Origin: an uncultured Pelagibacteraceae bacterium
Lineage (GTDB): Bacteria; Pseudomonadota; Alphaproteobacteria; Pelagibacterales; Pelagibacteraceae
NCBI GenBank assembly: GCA_902595595.1
Contig: CACJQX010000001.1
Coordinates: forward strand, 177,102 to 241,101
DNA length: 64,000 nt
Direction: 5' to 3'
Below the pieces are notes generated by a model, which was not told the origin of the DNA, made no database searches, and saw nothing but the letters and a program-made list of their open reading frames with translations. A program made the translations under genes and the position numbers. The first letter of the stretch is position 1. Each line of letters opens with the position of its first letter. This document shows, one piece after another, positions 39,585-51,401 of this stretch.

Positions 39585-39998
39585 ATGTTAAAATTAAGAT
39601 TATCAAGAGGTGGAACAAAAAAACGTCCTGTTTATAAAGTTGTTGTTGCCGACAGCCGTTTTGCAAGAGATGGAAGATTTATAGAAAAGGTTGGTTTCTT
39701 TAATCCTCTATTACCAAAAGAGAAAAAAGAAAGAGTGGGTCTAGAAGCTGAGAGAATTAAATATTGGCTTGGTCAAGGAGCTCAACCAACAACTAGAGTA
39801 GCAAGAATTTTAGGTGAGAACGAACTAATGCCTATGCCTGCAAATGGAAATAATCCAAATAAAGCAGTGCCAAAAAAAGAGAGAAATAAAAAAGAAGAGG
39901 ATAATAAAGAAGCTCCTAAAGAAGAAGCTCCTAAAGCAGAAGCAGCTCCAGCAGCAGAAGCTCCTAAGGAAGAAGCTCCAGCAGAGGAAAAAAAATAA
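39585..39998 (+). CDS. rpsP: 30S ribosomal protein S16 with low-complexity C-terminal tail
   Basis: [25 protein letters not shown]; tail [30 protein letters not shown]. Confidence 0.95.
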   Translation: MLKLRLSRGGTKKRPVYKVVVADSRFARDGRFIEKVGFFNPLLPKEKKERVGLEAERIKYWLGQGAQPTTRVARILGENELMPMPANGNNPNKAVPKKERNKKEEDNKEAPKEEAPKAEAAPAAEAPKEEAPAEEKK

Positions 39999-40012
39999 TT
40001 TAAAGATTATTT

Positions 40013-40699
40013 ATGTGGCAAGCTCAAGTGTTTACACTTTATCCAGAGATTTTCCCTGGTCCTTTGTCTAAAGGACTTTATGGAAAAGCTTTATCAAATA
40101 ATTTGTGGAAACTTAAAGTTGTAAACATAAGAGATGCAGCTGACGACAAACATAAAACAGTTGATGATACACCTTATGGGGGTGGTTCAGGGATGTTGTT
40201 AAAAGCAGATGTTCTCGCAAAGTCTTTAGATAAAAACAAAAATGAGAGTGAGAGAATTTTATACTTATCACCAAAAGGAAAAAAATTTGATCAAAATTTA
40301 GCAAAAGAGCTAGCTAATGAAAAATCTCTGTCTTTAATTTGTGGTCATTTTGAGGGTGTGGATGAAAGAATACTTTCAACAAGAAATATTGAGGAAATTA
40401 GTATTGGAGATTATGTTTTGTCAGGCGGAGAGTCAGCGGCATATGTAGTTATAGATAGTATTTTAAGATTGCTGCCAGGTGTATTAGGAAATGAAAACTC
40501 TAAATTAGATGAAACCTTTGAAAATGGTCTTCTAGAGTACCCTCAGTATACAAAACCTCAAATTTGGGAGGAAAAAGCTGTGCCAGACGTACTATTATCA
40601 GGTGATCATAATAAAATTAAACACTGGCGTTTATCTCAATCTGAGGCTATAACACGCGTCCGAAGACCAGATTTATGGGAAAAATATAAGAAGAATTAA
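40013..40699 (+). CDS. trmD: tRNA (guanine-N1)-methyltransferase TrmD
   Basis: [34 protein letters not shown]. Confidence 0.95.
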   Translation: MWQAQVFTLYPEIFPGPLSKGLYGKALSNNLWKLKVVNIRDAADDKHKTVDDTPYGGGSGMLLKADVLAKSLDKNKNESERILYLSPKGKKFDQNLAKELANEKSLSLICGHFEGVDERILSTRNIEEISIGDYVLSGGESAAYVVIDSILRLLPGVLGNENSKLDETFENGLLEYPQYTKPQIWEEKAVPDVLLSGDHNKIKHWRLSQSEAITRVRRPDLWEKYKKN

Positions 40700-40715
40700 C
40701 TTGATAAATATTAAC

Positions 40716-41258
40716 ATGAAAACAATTGAAGAAATAAACCAGCATAACGTTAACAAAATTCTTTCAGAGAAAAAAATTCCAGAATTTTATCCTGGAGATG
40801 TTGTTAAGGTTGGTGTGAGAATTACCGAGGGTAAAAAAGAAAGAATTCAATATTTTGAGGGAGTATGTATTGCTAAAAAAAGCAGAGACCTAAACTCATC
40901 TTTTACAGTTAGAAAAATTTCCTTTGGAGAGGGTGTTGAGAGAACTTTCCCATTATTTGGAACTTTAATTGATTCAATTAAGGTTATTAGATCAGGTAAA
41001 GTAAGAAGAGCAAAACTTTACTATCTAAGAGATAGAACTGGTAAATCAGCAAGGATTGCTGAAAAAATTAGAAAAAAAATTGGTATTGATATCGAGGCAA
41101 AACCAGAAACAGTTACAGAGGAAAATGTAGCTCCTGCAGTAGAAGCACCAAAAGAAGAAGCTTCTAAAGCAGAAGCAGCACCTAAAGAAGAGGCGGCTCC
41201 ATCAGCAGAGGCTCCTAAAGAAGAACAAAAATCAGAAAGCTCTAAAGAAAAAAAATAA
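40716..41258 (+). CDS. rplS: 50S ribosomal protein L19 with low-complexity C-terminal tail (ATG 40716 preferred over TTG 40701)
   Basis: [41 protein letters not shown]; tail rich in A/E/P/K/S. Confidence 0.93.
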   Translation: MKTIEEINQHNVNKILSEKKIPEFYPGDVVKVGVRITEGKKERIQYFEGVCIAKKSRDLNSSFTVRKISFGEGVERTFPLFGTLIDSIKVIRSGKVRRAKLYYLRDRTGKSARIAEKIRKKIGIDIEAKPETVTEENVAPAVEAPKEEASKAEAAPKEEAAPSAEAPKEEQKSESSKEKK

Positions 41259-41269
41259 TTTTTTTTTCA

Positions 41270-42673
41270 ATGTCTACAACATTATACGATAAAATTTGGA
41301 ATGATCATCTAGTTGATCAACAAGATGACGGCACATCTTTACTTTTTGTAGATAGACATTTAATTCATGAGGTGACAAGCCCCCAAGCTTTTGAAGGATT
41401 AAGAAATTCAAACAGAAAAGTTAGACACCCAAATTTAACTTTAGCAGTTGCAGATCATAATGTTCCAACGACTGACAGATCAAAAGGTATTTCAGATGAA
41501 GAGTCAAAAATTCAAGTAGATACTTTAGAGGCAAATTGTAAAGAATTCGGTATTCAGTTATTTGGTATGGATGATAAGAGGCAAGGTATCGTTCATATTA
41601 TAGGACCTGAGCAAGGTTTTACTCAACCAGGTACAGTTATTGTTTGTGGAGACAGTCATACCGCAACGCATGGAGCATTTGGTGCTTTAGCATTTGGAAT
41701 AGGAACTTCAGAAGTTGAACATGTTTTAGCAACCCAAACACTAGTTCAAAAGAAAGCTAAAAATTTTAGAATTAATGTTAATGGTGAACTTCCTTTAGGA
41801 GTTACTTCTAAAGATGTAATACTTCAAATAATTGGAAAAATAGGTACAGCGGGTGGAACAGGATCTGTTGTGGAATATGCTGGAGATTTAATAAGATCTT
41901 TAAGTGTTGAGCAAAGAATGACTATTTGCAATATGACAATTGAAGGTGGTGCAAGAGCAGGATTAATTGCACCAGATGAAAAAATTTTTGAGTATTTAAA
42001 AGGAAAACCAATGTCTCCAAAAGATGAAAATTGGGATAAAGCTTTGAACTATTGGGAAGCTTTAAAAACAGACTCTGATGCTAGTTTTGATAAAGAAATT
42101 AGCCTTAATGCAAATGAAATTTTACCTATGATTACATGGGGTACGTCACCACAAGATGTAATAACTATTGATGGAAAAGTTCCAAATCCAAATAATGAGA
42201 CTGATGAAGATAAAAAAAATTCAATTGAAAGAGCTTTAAAGTATATGGGTTTAAAACCTGACATGGCAGCCAGAGATATAAAAATAGATAAAGTATTTAT
42301 TGGTAGTTGTACTAATGGCAGAATAGAAGATTTGAGAGAAGCAGCAAAGATCTTAAAAGATAAAAAAGTATCATCGCATGTTAATGCTATAGTAGTTCCG
42401 GGCTCAGGCTTAGTTAAAGAACAAGCAGAACAAGAAGGACTAGATAAAATTTTTGTTAGCTCAGGGTTTGAATGGAGAGAACCAGGTTGCTCTATGTGTT
42501 TAGCGATGAATGCTGATAAATTAAAACCAGAAGAAAGATGCGCCTCTACATCAAATAGAAATTTTGAGGGAAGACAAGGTAGAGGTGGTAGAACCCATCT
42601 AGTTAGTCCAGGAATGGCTGCAGCAGCTGCAATTTCGGGTAATTTAGATGATGTCAGAAAGTATCAAAATTAA
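41270..42673 (+). CDS. leuC: 3-isopropylmalate dehydratase large subunit
   Basis: [43 protein letters not shown]. Confidence 0.95.
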   Translation: MSTTLYDKIWNDHLVDQQDDGTSLLFVDRHLIHEVTSPQAFEGLRNSNRKVRHPNLTLAVADHNVPTTDRSKGISDEESKIQVDTLEANCKEFGIQLFGMDDKRQGIVHIIGPEQGFTQPGTVIVCGDSHTATHGAFGALAFGIGTSEVEHVLATQTLVQKKAKNFRINVNGELPLGVTSKDVILQIIGKIGTAGGTGSVVEYAGDLIRSLSVEQRMTICNMTIEGGARAGLIAPDEKIFEYLKGKPMSPKDENWDKALNYWEALKTDSDASFDKEISLNANEILPMITWGTSPQDVITIDGKVPNPNNETDEDKKNSIERALKYMGLKPDMAARDIKIDKVFIGSCTNGRIEDLREAAKILKDKKVSSHVNAIVVPGSGLVKEQAEQEGLDKIFVSSGFEWREPGCSMCLAMNADKLKPEERCASTSNRNFEGRQGRGGRTHLVSPGMAAAAAISGNLDDVRKYQN

Positions 42674-43279
42674 ATGCAAAAATTTAATAAATTAAAAAGT
42701 ATCCCAGCTTATTTGCCAATTGTAAATATTGATACAGATATGATAATTCCAAAACAGTTTTTAAAAACTATCAAAAGAACAGGTCTTGGAAAAAATTTGT
42801 TTTTTGAAATGAGATATGATGATCAAGGCAAAGAAATAAATGATTTTGTGTTAAACAAAGATCCATTTAATCAATCTAAAATTTTAATTGCTGGAAAAAA
42901 CTTTGGATGTGGTTCATCAAGAGAACATGCTCCTTGGGCTTTATTAGATTTTGGAATTACTTGTGTAATAAGTTCAAGTTATGCAGATATTTTTTTTAGT
43001 AATTGTTTTAAAAATGGAATTTTGCCTATAATCCTTGAAGAAGAAAAAATAAAAGAGCTATCTGAATACGCAAATAGACAAGAAGAAATTTCTATTGATT
43101 TGCAAGAGGAAAAAATAGTTTATGGAAATAATGAGCTAAAATTTGAAGTTGATCCATTTAAGAAAAAATGTTTGTTAGAAGGGCTTGATGATATCGCTTT
43201 ATCACTAAAAAAATCAGAAAAAATAGAAAAGTTTGAAACAAATTTAAAAAACGAAAAGCCTTGGGTATTTAATGATTAA
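42674..43279 (+). CDS. leuD: 3-isopropylmalate dehydratase small subunit
   Basis: [28 protein letters not shown]. Confidence 0.95.
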   Translation: MQKFNKLKSIPAYLPIVNIDTDMIIPKQFLKTIKRTGLGKNLFFEMRYDDQGKEINDFVLNKDPFNQSKILIAGKNFGCGSSREHAPWALLDFGITCVISSSYADIFFSNCFKNGILPIILEEEKIKELSEYANRQEEISIDLQEEKIVYGNNELKFEVDPFKKKCLLEGLDDIALSLKKSEKIEKFETNLKNEKPWVFND

Positions 43280-44378
43280 AGTAAAAAAAAGAAAAATACT
43301 TTTACTTCCTGGTGATGGTATTGGTCCAGAGGTAATAGCTGAGGTAAAAAAAATTATTAACTGGTTTAATGATAAAAAATCTTTAGATTTTGAAATTGAT
43401 CAGGAGCTAGTTGGTGGTTGTTCTTATGATAAACACGGTACCCCAATCACTGATGAGGTTTTTTACAAAGCACTAGAAAGTGAAGTAATTATGCTTGGAG
43501 CAGTTGGTGGTCCTACATGGGATAACCTAGAATTTTCCAAAAAACCAGAAAGAGCATTATTAAAACTCAGAAAAGAATTAAAGCTTTTTGCTAACTTAAG
43601 GCCTGCAATTTGTTTTAAACAATTAGTCGATGCTTCAACCCTAAAGCCAGAGGTAGTTTCAGGACTAGATATAATGATAGTAAGAGAGTTAACGGGTGGT
43701 ATATATTTTGGTGAACCTAGAGGAATTAAGCCAATTGAAAATGGAGAAAGAAAAGGAATTAATACACATACTTATACGACTAGTGAAATTACTAGAGTAG
43801 CTAGGATCGCTTTTGATTTAGCTAGAAAAAGATCAAATAAAGTTACTTCTTGTGAAAAATCAAATGTGATGGAAGCGGGACAATTGTGGAAAGAAGAAGT
43901 TCAAGAACTTCATGAAAAAGAATACAAAGATGTAGAATTAAGTCATATGTTAGCAGACAATTGTGCTATGCAGCTTTTAAGAAACCCAAAACAATTTGAT
44001 GTAATTGTAACAGATAATTTGTTTGGAGATATGTTGTCAGACCAAGCTTCAATGTTAACAGGATCTTTAGGTCTTTTACCTTCAGCATCTTTAGGCGCAA
44101 AAAATAAAGATGGTGAGATGAGAGCAATGTATGAGCCTATACACGGGTCAGCCCCAGATATAGCTGGTAAAGGGATAGCAAATCCAATTGCTTCTATTTT
44201 GAGCTTTGCTATGGCACTAAGATATTCTTTAGATCTTGATAAAGAAGCAGATATTTTAGAAAAAGCAGTTCAAGATGTTTTAAATGATGGGTTAAGAACT
44301 AAAGATATAATGTCTGAGGGTATGAAGGAGACTACCACGTCAGCAATGGGTGATGCGATAATTTCAAAATTGCAATAA
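43272..44378 (+). CDS. leuB: 3-isopropylmalate dehydrogenase
   Basis: [42 protein letters not shown]. Confidence 0.95.
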   Translation: MIKVKKRKILLLPGDGIGPEVIAEVKKIINWFNDKKSLDFEIDQELVGGCSYDKHGTPITDEVFYKALESEVIMLGAVGGPTWDNLEFSKKPERALLKLRKELKLFANLRPAICFKQLVDASTLKPEVVSGLDIMIVRELTGGIYFGEPRGIKPIENGERKGINTHTYTTSEITRVARIAFDLARKRSNKVTSCEKSNVMEAGQLWKEEVQELHEKEYKDVELSHMLADNCAMQLLRNPKQFDVIVTDNLFGDMLSDQASMLTGSLGLLPSASLGAKNKDGEMRAMYEPIHGSAPDIAGKGIANPIASILSFAMALRYSLDLDKEADILEKAVQDVLNDGLRTKDIMSEGMKETTTSAMGDAIISKLQ

Positions 44379-44404
44379 AACTAGAAGTATTCTAAGCTTT
44401 AAAT

Positions 44405-46168
44405 ATGCCAAGTTACACCGCACCAGTAAAAGATATGATGTTTCTCTTTGAAAAATTAAGAGATAACAAGAATTATAATGAGCTTGAAAAATATAATGAG
44501 GTGACTGCAGATCTTGTTAAAGATATTTTAGAAGAAGCAGCTAAAATAAATCAAAATTTAATTTTACCTCTTGCTAAAGCAGGTGACGAAAATCCAGCAA
44601 TTTTAGAAAATGGTGTTGTCAGAACACCACCAGGTTACAAAGAAGCATATCAGAAATACATAGAAGATGGTTGGACGTCATTGTCTTGTGATCCTAAATA
44701 TGGAGGTCAAGGAATGCCAAAAACAGTAAGTGCATTTTTTGATGAAATGCTTTCCTCAGCCAGTTTGTCATTTAAATTATATAGCGAACTTAGTATCGGT
44801 GCCTATAATTGTATTAATCATCATGCTACAGCTGAAATAAAAGATAAATATTTACCAAAAATCGTCGAGGGTAAATGGAGTGGCACTATGTGTTTAACAG
44901 AACCAGTCTGCGGTACAGACTTAGGTTTGTTAAAAACTAAAGCCATCAAGCAATCTGATGATACCTATAAAATTAGTGGTCAAAAGATTTTTATAACTTC
45001 TGGTGATCATGACTTAACTGAAAATATTATTCATTTAGTTTTAGCAAGATCAACGGACTCCCCTTCAGGCACTAAAGGAATTAGTTTATTTTTAGTACCA
45101 AAATTTATTGTAAATGAAGATGGTAGTGTTGGTCAAAGAAATGGAATTTCAACAGGATCTATAGAGAGCAAAATGGGAATAAAGGGTTCAGCAACATGTG
45201 TGTTAAATTTTGATGAAGCAACTGGTTATATGATTGGTAACAAAGACAAAGGTCTTAGTGCTATGTTTACTATGATGAACCTTGAGAGAATAGTGGTAGG
45301 CATTCAAGGTTTAGGAATTTCTGAAATTGCGTATCAGAACTCACTTGCTTATGCAAAAGAGAGAAAGCAAGGAAAAACAAATAATTCAAAATCTACAAAT
45401 GGTGCAGACTTTATAATTGATCATGCGGATATTAGAAGATCTTTACTTAATATGAAGTCAATTATTGAAGGAGAAAGAGCTTTATGTTTTTGGTTATCAC
45501 AACAAACTGAGGTGAGTCTTTATCATCCAGATGAAAAAATTAAACAAGAAGCTTTGGATTATGTTTCATTGATGACACCAGTTGTTAAGTCATTATTTAC
45601 AGATTTAGCTATGGAAATTACGAACGACGCGATGCAAATACATGGTGGATATGGGTACACTAAAGATCAAGGAATAGAGCAATTATATAGAGATAATCGT
45701 ATCACCCCAATCTATGAAGGAACAAATTCTGTTCAGGCAGCAGATTTAGTATTTAGAAAATTATCAAATAAAAATGGTGATGTTATCAATAAGTTTTTAG
45801 ATATGATTAAATCTGAATGTGATAGTAAAAATGAAAAAATAAAAACATTTTCAAAGGAATTAAATCATTATTTAGATATTTTATCTAAGTTTACCGACTG
45901 GATTAAGGATAAACATAAAATCGAAAAAGACGATGTTAGTGCTGCAGCAAATGATTATTTAAGAAGTTTGGGATATGTTTCAATTGCTTACGCTTGGATC
46001 AAAATTTTAGATGTAAGCTTTAAGGATTTTGATTCAAATAAAGAATTTTATTCTGATAAAATAAATACAGCAAAATTTTATTTTGATAAGGTATTGCCTA
46101 GAGCTGAGTATCATTACAAATCAGCTATTACTGGAAGTTCTAACATAATGAATTTTAAGTTTAATTAA
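44405..46168 (+). CDS. dmdC: Acyl-CoA dehydrogenase, DmdC-like (3-methylmercaptopropionyl-CoA dehydrogenase candidate)
   Basis: YTAPVKDMMFLFEKL N-terminus, CLTEPVCGTDLG, QIHGGYGYTKDQGIEQLYRD; adjacent to dmdB-like and dmdA. Confidence 0.75.
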   Translation: MPSYTAPVKDMMFLFEKLRDNKNYNELEKYNEVTADLVKDILEEAAKINQNLILPLAKAGDENPAILENGVVRTPPGYKEAYQKYIEDGWTSLSCDPKYGGQGMPKTVSAFFDEMLSSASLSFKLYSELSIGAYNCINHHATAEIKDKYLPKIVEGKWSGTMCLTEPVCGTDLGLLKTKAIKQSDDTYKISGQKIFITSGDHDLTENIIHLVLARSTDSPSGTKGISLFLVPKFIVNEDGSVGQRNGISTGSIESKMGIKGSATCVLNFDEATGYMIGNKDKGLSAMFTMMNLERIVVGIQGLGISEIAYQNSLAYAKERKQGKTNNSKSTNGADFIIDHADIRRSLLNMKSIIEGERALCFWLSQQTEVSLYHPDEKIKQEALDYVSLMTPVVKSLFTDLAMEITNDAMQIHGGYGYTKDQGIEQLYRDNRITPIYEGTNSVQAADLVFRKLSNKNGDVINKFLDMIKSECDSKNEKIKTFSKELNHYLDILSKFTDWIKDKHKIEKDDVSAAANDYLRSLGYVSIAYAWIKILDVSFKDFDSNKEFYSDKINTAKFYFDKVLPRAEYHYKSAITGSSNIMNFKFN

Positions 46169-46170
46169 TA

Positions 46171-47787
46171 ATGAATCATTACGAGACAAATTTAGATAAA
46201 AATAAAGCGAACTACGTTCCACTTACCCCACTTACGTTTCTTAAAAGAGCAAGGGAAATTTATCCAAATTATGAAGCCATAATTTATGAGGATAGGAAAT
46301 ATACTTGGAATGAAGTTTATAAAAGAGCTGTAAAATTTGCTAGTGCGCTGTCAAAAATTGGAATTAAAAAAGGTGATACAGTTTCATTTTTAGCTTTTAA
46401 TACACCAGAGATTTTTGAAGCACATTACTCAGTACCTATGGCGGGTGCAGTATTAAATACAATTAATATAAGATTAGATGCAAATACAATTTCATATATT
46501 TTAGATCACAGTGATGCAAAGGTGTTAGTAGTTGATCGACAATTACATGGAGAAGTTAAAAAAGCATTAAAAACTTTAGGTAAGAAAATTACAATAATTG
46601 ATATTGATGATAAAAATGCTGACCAATCGAAATTAGAAAAAATTGGTGATTTAGAATATGAGAGTTTCTTAAATACAGGCGATGAAAATTTCGATTGGCA
46701 AATGCCGGAAGACGAATGGCAAGCAATATCATTAAGCTATACCTCGGGCACTACAGGAAATCCAAAGGGAGTAGTTTATCATCATAGAGGAGCATATTTA
46801 ATGTCCACAGGAAGTTCAGTAGCTTGGAACATGCCAAATAGATTAAATTTTTTAACAGTGGTTCCAATGTTTCATTGTAATGGTTGGTGTTATCCGTGGA
46901 CAGTTCCAATGTTAAACGGAAGGACAATTTGTTTAAGAAATATTGACATAAAAAAAATTTTTGAATTAATCGATAAATACGACGTAACTCATTTTGGCGG
47001 TGCCCCAATAGTATTAAACATGATTACAGGAGCTCCTGAAAGTGACAAAAAAAAATTAAAACAAAAAGTTTATGTTTTGACTGCTGGAGCTCCACCACCA
47101 AGTATAATTTTCAAAAAAATGAGAGCATTAGGTTTTGAAGTTATGCATGTATACGGTTTAACAGAAACTTATGGACATGTTACCCAGTGTGCTTGGAATG
47201 ATGAGTGGAACAATTTTGATGAAGAAAAACAAAATGAAATTAAGGCTAGGCAAGGTGTGAGATATCCAAATACTGAAGGTGTCGTTGTTTTGGATCCAGA
47301 AACAATGAAAGAAGTTCCTAAAGATGGAAAAACAATTGGTGAAATTATGATTAGAGGGAATGTCGTAATGAAAGGTTACTTTAAAGACAAAGATGCTACT
47401 GATAAAGCCATGAAAGATGGATGGTTTCATAGTGGTGATTTAGCTGTAATGCATCCTGATGGGTATGTAAAAATACAAGATAGATCAAAAGATATAATTA
47501 TTTCTGGAGGAGAAAATATTTCTTCAATTGAAATAGAAAATACACTTTCTAAACATCCATCAGTTTCTATTGCTGCAGTTGTTGCAAAACCAGATGAAAA
47601 ATGGGGAGAAGTTCCTTGTGCATTTATTGAAATGGTTAAAGACAAGCCGGTATCAGAAAAAGAATTAATTGATTTTTGTAAAGAAACTTTAGCGGGATTT
47701 AAAGTTCCTAAAAAGGTTGTGTTCTGTGATTTGCCAAAAACTTCGACAGGAAAAATACAAAAGTTTGAATTAAGAAAACAAGTTTAG
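46171..47787 (+). CDS. dmdB: Acyl-CoA synthetase, DmdB-like (3-methylmercaptopropionyl-CoA ligase candidate)
   Basis: LSYTSGTTGNPKGVVYHHRGAYL AMP-binding motif; operon with dmdA. Confidence 0.78.
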   Translation: MNHYETNLDKNKANYVPLTPLTFLKRAREIYPNYEAIIYEDRKYTWNEVYKRAVKFASALSKIGIKKGDTVSFLAFNTPEIFEAHYSVPMAGAVLNTINIRLDANTISYILDHSDAKVLVVDRQLHGEVKKALKTLGKKITIIDIDDKNADQSKLEKIGDLEYESFLNTGDENFDWQMPEDEWQAISLSYTSGTTGNPKGVVYHHRGAYLMSTGSSVAWNMPNRLNFLTVVPMFHCNGWCYPWTVPMLNGRTICLRNIDIKKIFELIDKYDVTHFGGAPIVLNMITGAPESDKKKLKQKVYVLTAGAPPPSIIFKKMRALGFEVMHVYGLTETYGHVTQCAWNDEWNNFDEEKQNEIKARQGVRYPNTEGVVVLDPETMKEVPKDGKTIGEIMIRGNVVMKGYFKDKDATDKAMKDGWFHSGDLAVMHPDGYVKIQDRSKDIIISGGENISSIEIENTLSKHPSVSIAAVVAKPDEKWGEVPCAFIEMVKDKPVSEKELIDFCKETLAGFKVPKKVVFCDLPKTSTGKIQKFELRKQV

Positions 47788-47794
47788 GTAATTT

Positions 47795-48571
47795 TTGAAT
47801 TTTCAATTAGAAAATAAAAATGTTTATGCGTCTGATGCAGGACAGGGTATTGATCAAAATAAAGAAACAATAGTATTTCTTCATGGAAGTGGTCTTTCGC
47901 ATATTGTTTGGTCTCTAACTGAACAGTTTTTTTCAAATAATAATTTTAACGTATTATCTATTGATTTACCTGGGCACGGTAATTCTGATGGCCCTTGCTT
48001 AGATAGTATTGAAAAAATAGCTGATTGGTTGGAACAGGTTTTTAATAAACTTAATTTAAATAATTTAATTTTAATTGGTCATTCCCAAGGTTGCTTGGAG
48101 ATACTTGAATATGCTCATAAATATAAAAATAGATTAAAAAAATTAGTTTTTATCGGAGGGTCAAATAAGATGCCAGTTCATCCAGATTTAATTGATCTAG
48201 CAAAAAATGGGGACTCTGACGCTGTTAAATTAATGATGAAGTGGGGTTATGAAGGTTCAAAAAGATTTATTGGAGGTAACCCAGTAGAAAAAATAATTCA
48301 ATCACCTCGAGACATAAGAGACATACTGGCGGTGGACCTTGTTGCATGTAACAATTACAAAAATGGTTCTGATGCTGCTAAATTAATAGAATTTCCATCA
48401 ATGTTTATTTTTGGTTCTCTAGATAAGATGGTAAATCTAGAAGCTGGAAAAAAATTTTCTAGTCTAATTAACAACTCATCTACACACATTATCGAGGGTT
48501 GTGGCCATATGATTATGATTGAAAAAGCATTTGAAATGAGAGACAAAGTTTTAGAATTTTTGAAAAAATGA
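47795..48571 (+). CDS. Alpha/beta hydrolase within DMSP operon (TTG start)
   Basis: [24 protein letters not shown] nucleophile elbow, [11 protein letters not shown] catalytic His. Confidence 0.85.
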   Translation: MNFQLENKNVYASDAGQGIDQNKETIVFLHGSGLSHIVWSLTEQFFSNNNFNVLSIDLPGHGNSDGPCLDSIEKIADWLEQVFNKLNLNNLILIGHSQGCLEILEYAHKYKNRLKKLVFIGGSNKMPVHPDLIDLAKNGDSDAVKLMMKWGYEGSKRFIGGNPVEKIIQSPRDIRDILAVDLVACNNYKNGSDAAKLIEFPSMFIFGSLDKMVNLEAGKKFSSLINNSSTHIIEGCGHMIMIEKAFEMRDKVLEFLKK

Positions 48572-49677
48572 AAAACTTTTTAATTGCAAAATCAAGAAGA
48601 CTTAGAGGTACACCATATACTTCTCGAATTGAGGAACAGGGTGTTACAGCTTATACAATTTATAACCATATGTTGCTTCCAGCTGCCTTTGGTTCAATTG
48701 AAGATTCTTATCATCATTTAAAAGAGCATGTTCAAATTTGGGATGTAGCAGCTGAAAGACAGGTAGAAATTTCAGGAAAAGATTCTGCAAAATTAGTTCA
48801 GCTAATGACTTGTAGAGATTTGTCAAAATCCAAAGATGGAAGATGTTATTATTGTCCGATTATAGATGATAATGCTGGATTAATTAATGATCCAGTTGTT
48901 TTAAGAATTAATGAAAATAAATGGTGGATTTCTATTGCAGATACGGACGTAATATTATTTGCAAAAGGATTAGCAATTGGAAATAAATTTGATGTTAAAA
49001 TCATAGAGCCAAAAGTTGATATCATGGCTGTACAAGGTCCAAAATCATTTGAATTGATGGAAAAAGTATTTGGAGAACAGATCACAAAATTAAAATTTTT
49101 TGGTTTTGATTATTTTGAATTTGGAGGTGCAAAACACCTTATCGCACAATCTGGATGGTCTAAACAAGGAGGTTATGAAGTATATGTTCAAAATACTGAT
49201 GCAGGATTAAAATTATATGATCATTTATTTGAAATTGGAAAAGAATTTAATATTAAACCAGGGTGCCCTAATTTAATAGAACGAATCGAAAGTGGACTGT
49301 TATCTCATGGCAATGATATGGATAACGGAGATAATCCTTATGAATGTGGTTTTGATAAATATGTAAACATAGATAGTGAGATTATTTTTTTAGGAAAAGA
49401 AAAATTAAAGAAAATAAAATCTGAAGGTATAAAAAGAAAATTAATGGGTGTGAAGTTAGATTTGGACAAAATAAGTTTAACAGGATCTTTAGATCTGACT
49501 GATGATAATAACAAAATCATTGGGGAATTAAGGTCAGCCTGTTATTCACCTCATTTTAAAAAAGTAATTGGTATTGCTATGATGAAAAAATCGCATTGGA
49601 ACATAGACCAGAACGTAAAAGCAAGCATAAATGGTGATATTTGTAGTGGTAAAGTTTGCGATTTACCTTTTATTTAG
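48568..49677 (+). CDS. dmdA: Dimethylsulfoniopropionate demethylase DmdA
   Basis: GcvT-like 369 aa; [65 protein letters not shown] as recalled for Pelagibacter DmdA. Confidence 0.93.
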   Translation: MKNFLIAKSRRLRGTPYTSRIEEQGVTAYTIYNHMLLPAAFGSIEDSYHHLKEHVQIWDVAAERQVEISGKDSAKLVQLMTCRDLSKSKDGRCYYCPIIDDNAGLINDPVVLRINENKWWISIADTDVILFAKGLAIGNKFDVKIIEPKVDIMAVQGPKSFELMEKVFGEQITKLKFFGFDYFEFGGAKHLIAQSGWSKQGGYEVYVQNTDAGLKLYDHLFEIGKEFNIKPGCPNLIERIESGLLSHGNDMDNGDNPYECGFDKYVNIDSEIIFLGKEKLKKIKSEGIKRKLMGVKLDLDKISLTGSLDLTDDNNKIIGELRSACYSPHFKKVIGIAMMKKSHWNIDQNVKASINGDICSGKVCDLPFI

Positions 49678-49692
49678 TATAACAACCTTAAA

Positions 49693-50688
49693 ATGAACAT
49701 TGCTATAGTAGGTGCAACTGGAAATGTTGGGAGAAAAACTCTTGAAGTATTTGATAAAAAAAACTTTAAGTTTGATAATCTATATTTAGTTGCTTCAGAA
49801 AAAAGTGCAGGAAAAAAAATCTCTTTTAGAGATAAAGAGTATGTTGTTGAAAATTTGGAGACATATGATTTTTCAAAAGCAGATATAACTTTTTTTGCAG
49901 CAGGAGGAAAAATTGCTGAAAAATTTGCAGAAAAGGCTGCCAAGCATACAATTGTAATAGATAATTCAAGTTTTTTTAGGATGGATCCTGATGTTCCATT
50001 GATCGTTCCACAAGTGAATGCAGCCGAAATTAAAAATATGAAAAAAAATATTATTGCTAATCCAAATTGTTCTACAGCACAACTTGTTATAGCACTTAAA
50101 CCACTACATAATTTATTCAAGATTAAAAGAGTTGTAGTTTCAACTTACCAATCTGTTTCAGGTGGTGGCAAAAATCCAATGGACGAATTAATTGATCAAA
50201 CTAAACAATATTTAGATGGAAAAAAAATAGAGTCAAAAAATTTCACTAAACAAATCGCTTTTAATGTTATTCCACATATCGATGTTTTTGCTGATGATGG
50301 ATATACAAAAGAAGAATTAAAAATGACAAATGAAACAAAAAAAATCTTAGATGAGTCAATTGAACTTACAGCTACATGTGTAAGAATTCCTGTTTTAGTA
50401 TCTCATTCGGAGTCTGTAAATATAGAATTTGAAAAACCATATACTTTAGAAAAAGTGAGAGATGTTTTAAGTAAAGCAGATGGTTGTGAGGTTATTGATA
50501 AAAGAGAAAATGGAGGTTATAGCACACCATTTGAAGCAGCTGGGAGTGATGAGACATATATATCTAGAATTAGGGAAGACAAAACTAAAAAAAATTCGTT
50601 AAATTTGTGGATTGTATCAGACAACCTATTGAGAGGTGCTGCACTTAATTCTGTTGAAATTGCTGAAACAATTATTAATTCAAAATAA
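49693..50688 (+). CDS. asd: Aspartate-semialdehyde dehydrogenase
   Basis: IVGATGNVGRKTLEVF, NPNCSTAQLVIALKPL. Confidence 0.94.
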   Translation: MNIAIVGATGNVGRKTLEVFDKKNFKFDNLYLVASEKSAGKKISFRDKEYVVENLETYDFSKADITFFAAGGKIAEKFAEKAAKHTIVIDNSSFFRMDPDVPLIVPQVNAAEIKNMKKNIIANPNCSTAQLVIALKPLHNLFKIKRVVVSTYQSVSGGGKNPMDELIDQTKQYLDGKKIESKNFTKQIAFNVIPHIDVFADDGYTKEELKMTNETKKILDESIELTATCVRIPVLVSHSESVNIEFEKPYTLEKVRDVLSKADGCEVIDKRENGGYSTPFEAAGSDETYISRIREDKTKKNSLNLWIVSDNLLRGAALNSVEIAETIINSK

Positions 50689-50691
50689 AAT

Positions 50692-51072
50692 ATGGAAAAC
50701 AGACCTTTATCACCACACATACAGATTTATAAATGGCATATTTCTTCATTAGTATCTATTTCACACAGAATTACAGGAATAATTAATTTTTTTGTAATCA
50801 CATTAATTTGTATTTGGTTTGCATTAATGCTTCTAGGAGAAAGTAATTATCAAATTATTAAAAATTTTTTAGAAACTTTTTTAGGTAAATTCATTTTAAT
50901 TGGAATAACCTGGTCATTTAGTTTTCAAATGTTAAGTGAAGCAAGACATTTGATTATGGATTTAGGTTATGGATTTGAATTACAAACAACAAAAATTACA
51001 GGTTTGTTAGTTATTTTTGGTTCGATTGTTTTAACTATCTTAATTTATTTATTTGGCAGAGGATTAATATAA
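50692..51072 (+). CDS. sdhC: Succinate dehydrogenase cytochrome b556 subunit
   Basis: RPLSPHIQIYKWHISSLVSISHRITGI, EARHLIMDLGYGFE. Confidence 0.93.
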   Translation: MENRPLSPHIQIYKWHISSLVSISHRITGIINFFVITLICIWFALMLLGESNYQIIKNFLETFLGKFILIGITWSFSFQMLSEARHLIMDLGYGFELQTTKITGLLVIFGSIVLTILIYLFGRGLI

Positions 51073-51401
51073 TGCTTCCAGTAACAAAAAAATGGTTGTT
51101 CTTAAAAATTAGTTCCGCAATCTTATTACCTTTAATGCTTTGGTTTATTATAAATTTAGTAAATATCTATGATAAAAGTTATCTTGAAATAGTGAATTTT
51201 TTAACAACACAACCATCTAAATTCCTAATTGGATTATTTTTAGTTATTGCTTATTTTTTTTCAGCTTTGACTATAAGCGAGGTTTTTGAGGACTATATTA
51301 ACGATAAAAAAACCAAAAATGCCGCAAACAAAGTCCTAAATTTTTTTGCTATAACAATTCCAGTAATTACAATAATTGTAATTTTTAACTTAAATACATG
51401 A
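51072..51401 (+). CDS. sdhD: Succinate dehydrogenase membrane anchor subunit
   Basis: Three-TM protein between sdhC and sdh[15 protein letters not shown]. Confidence 0.88.
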   Translation: MLPVTKKWLFLKISSAILLPLMLWFIINLVNIYDKSYLEIVNFLTTQPSKFLIGLFLVIAYFFSALTISEVFEDYINDKKTKNAANKVLNFFAITIPVITIIVIFNLNT

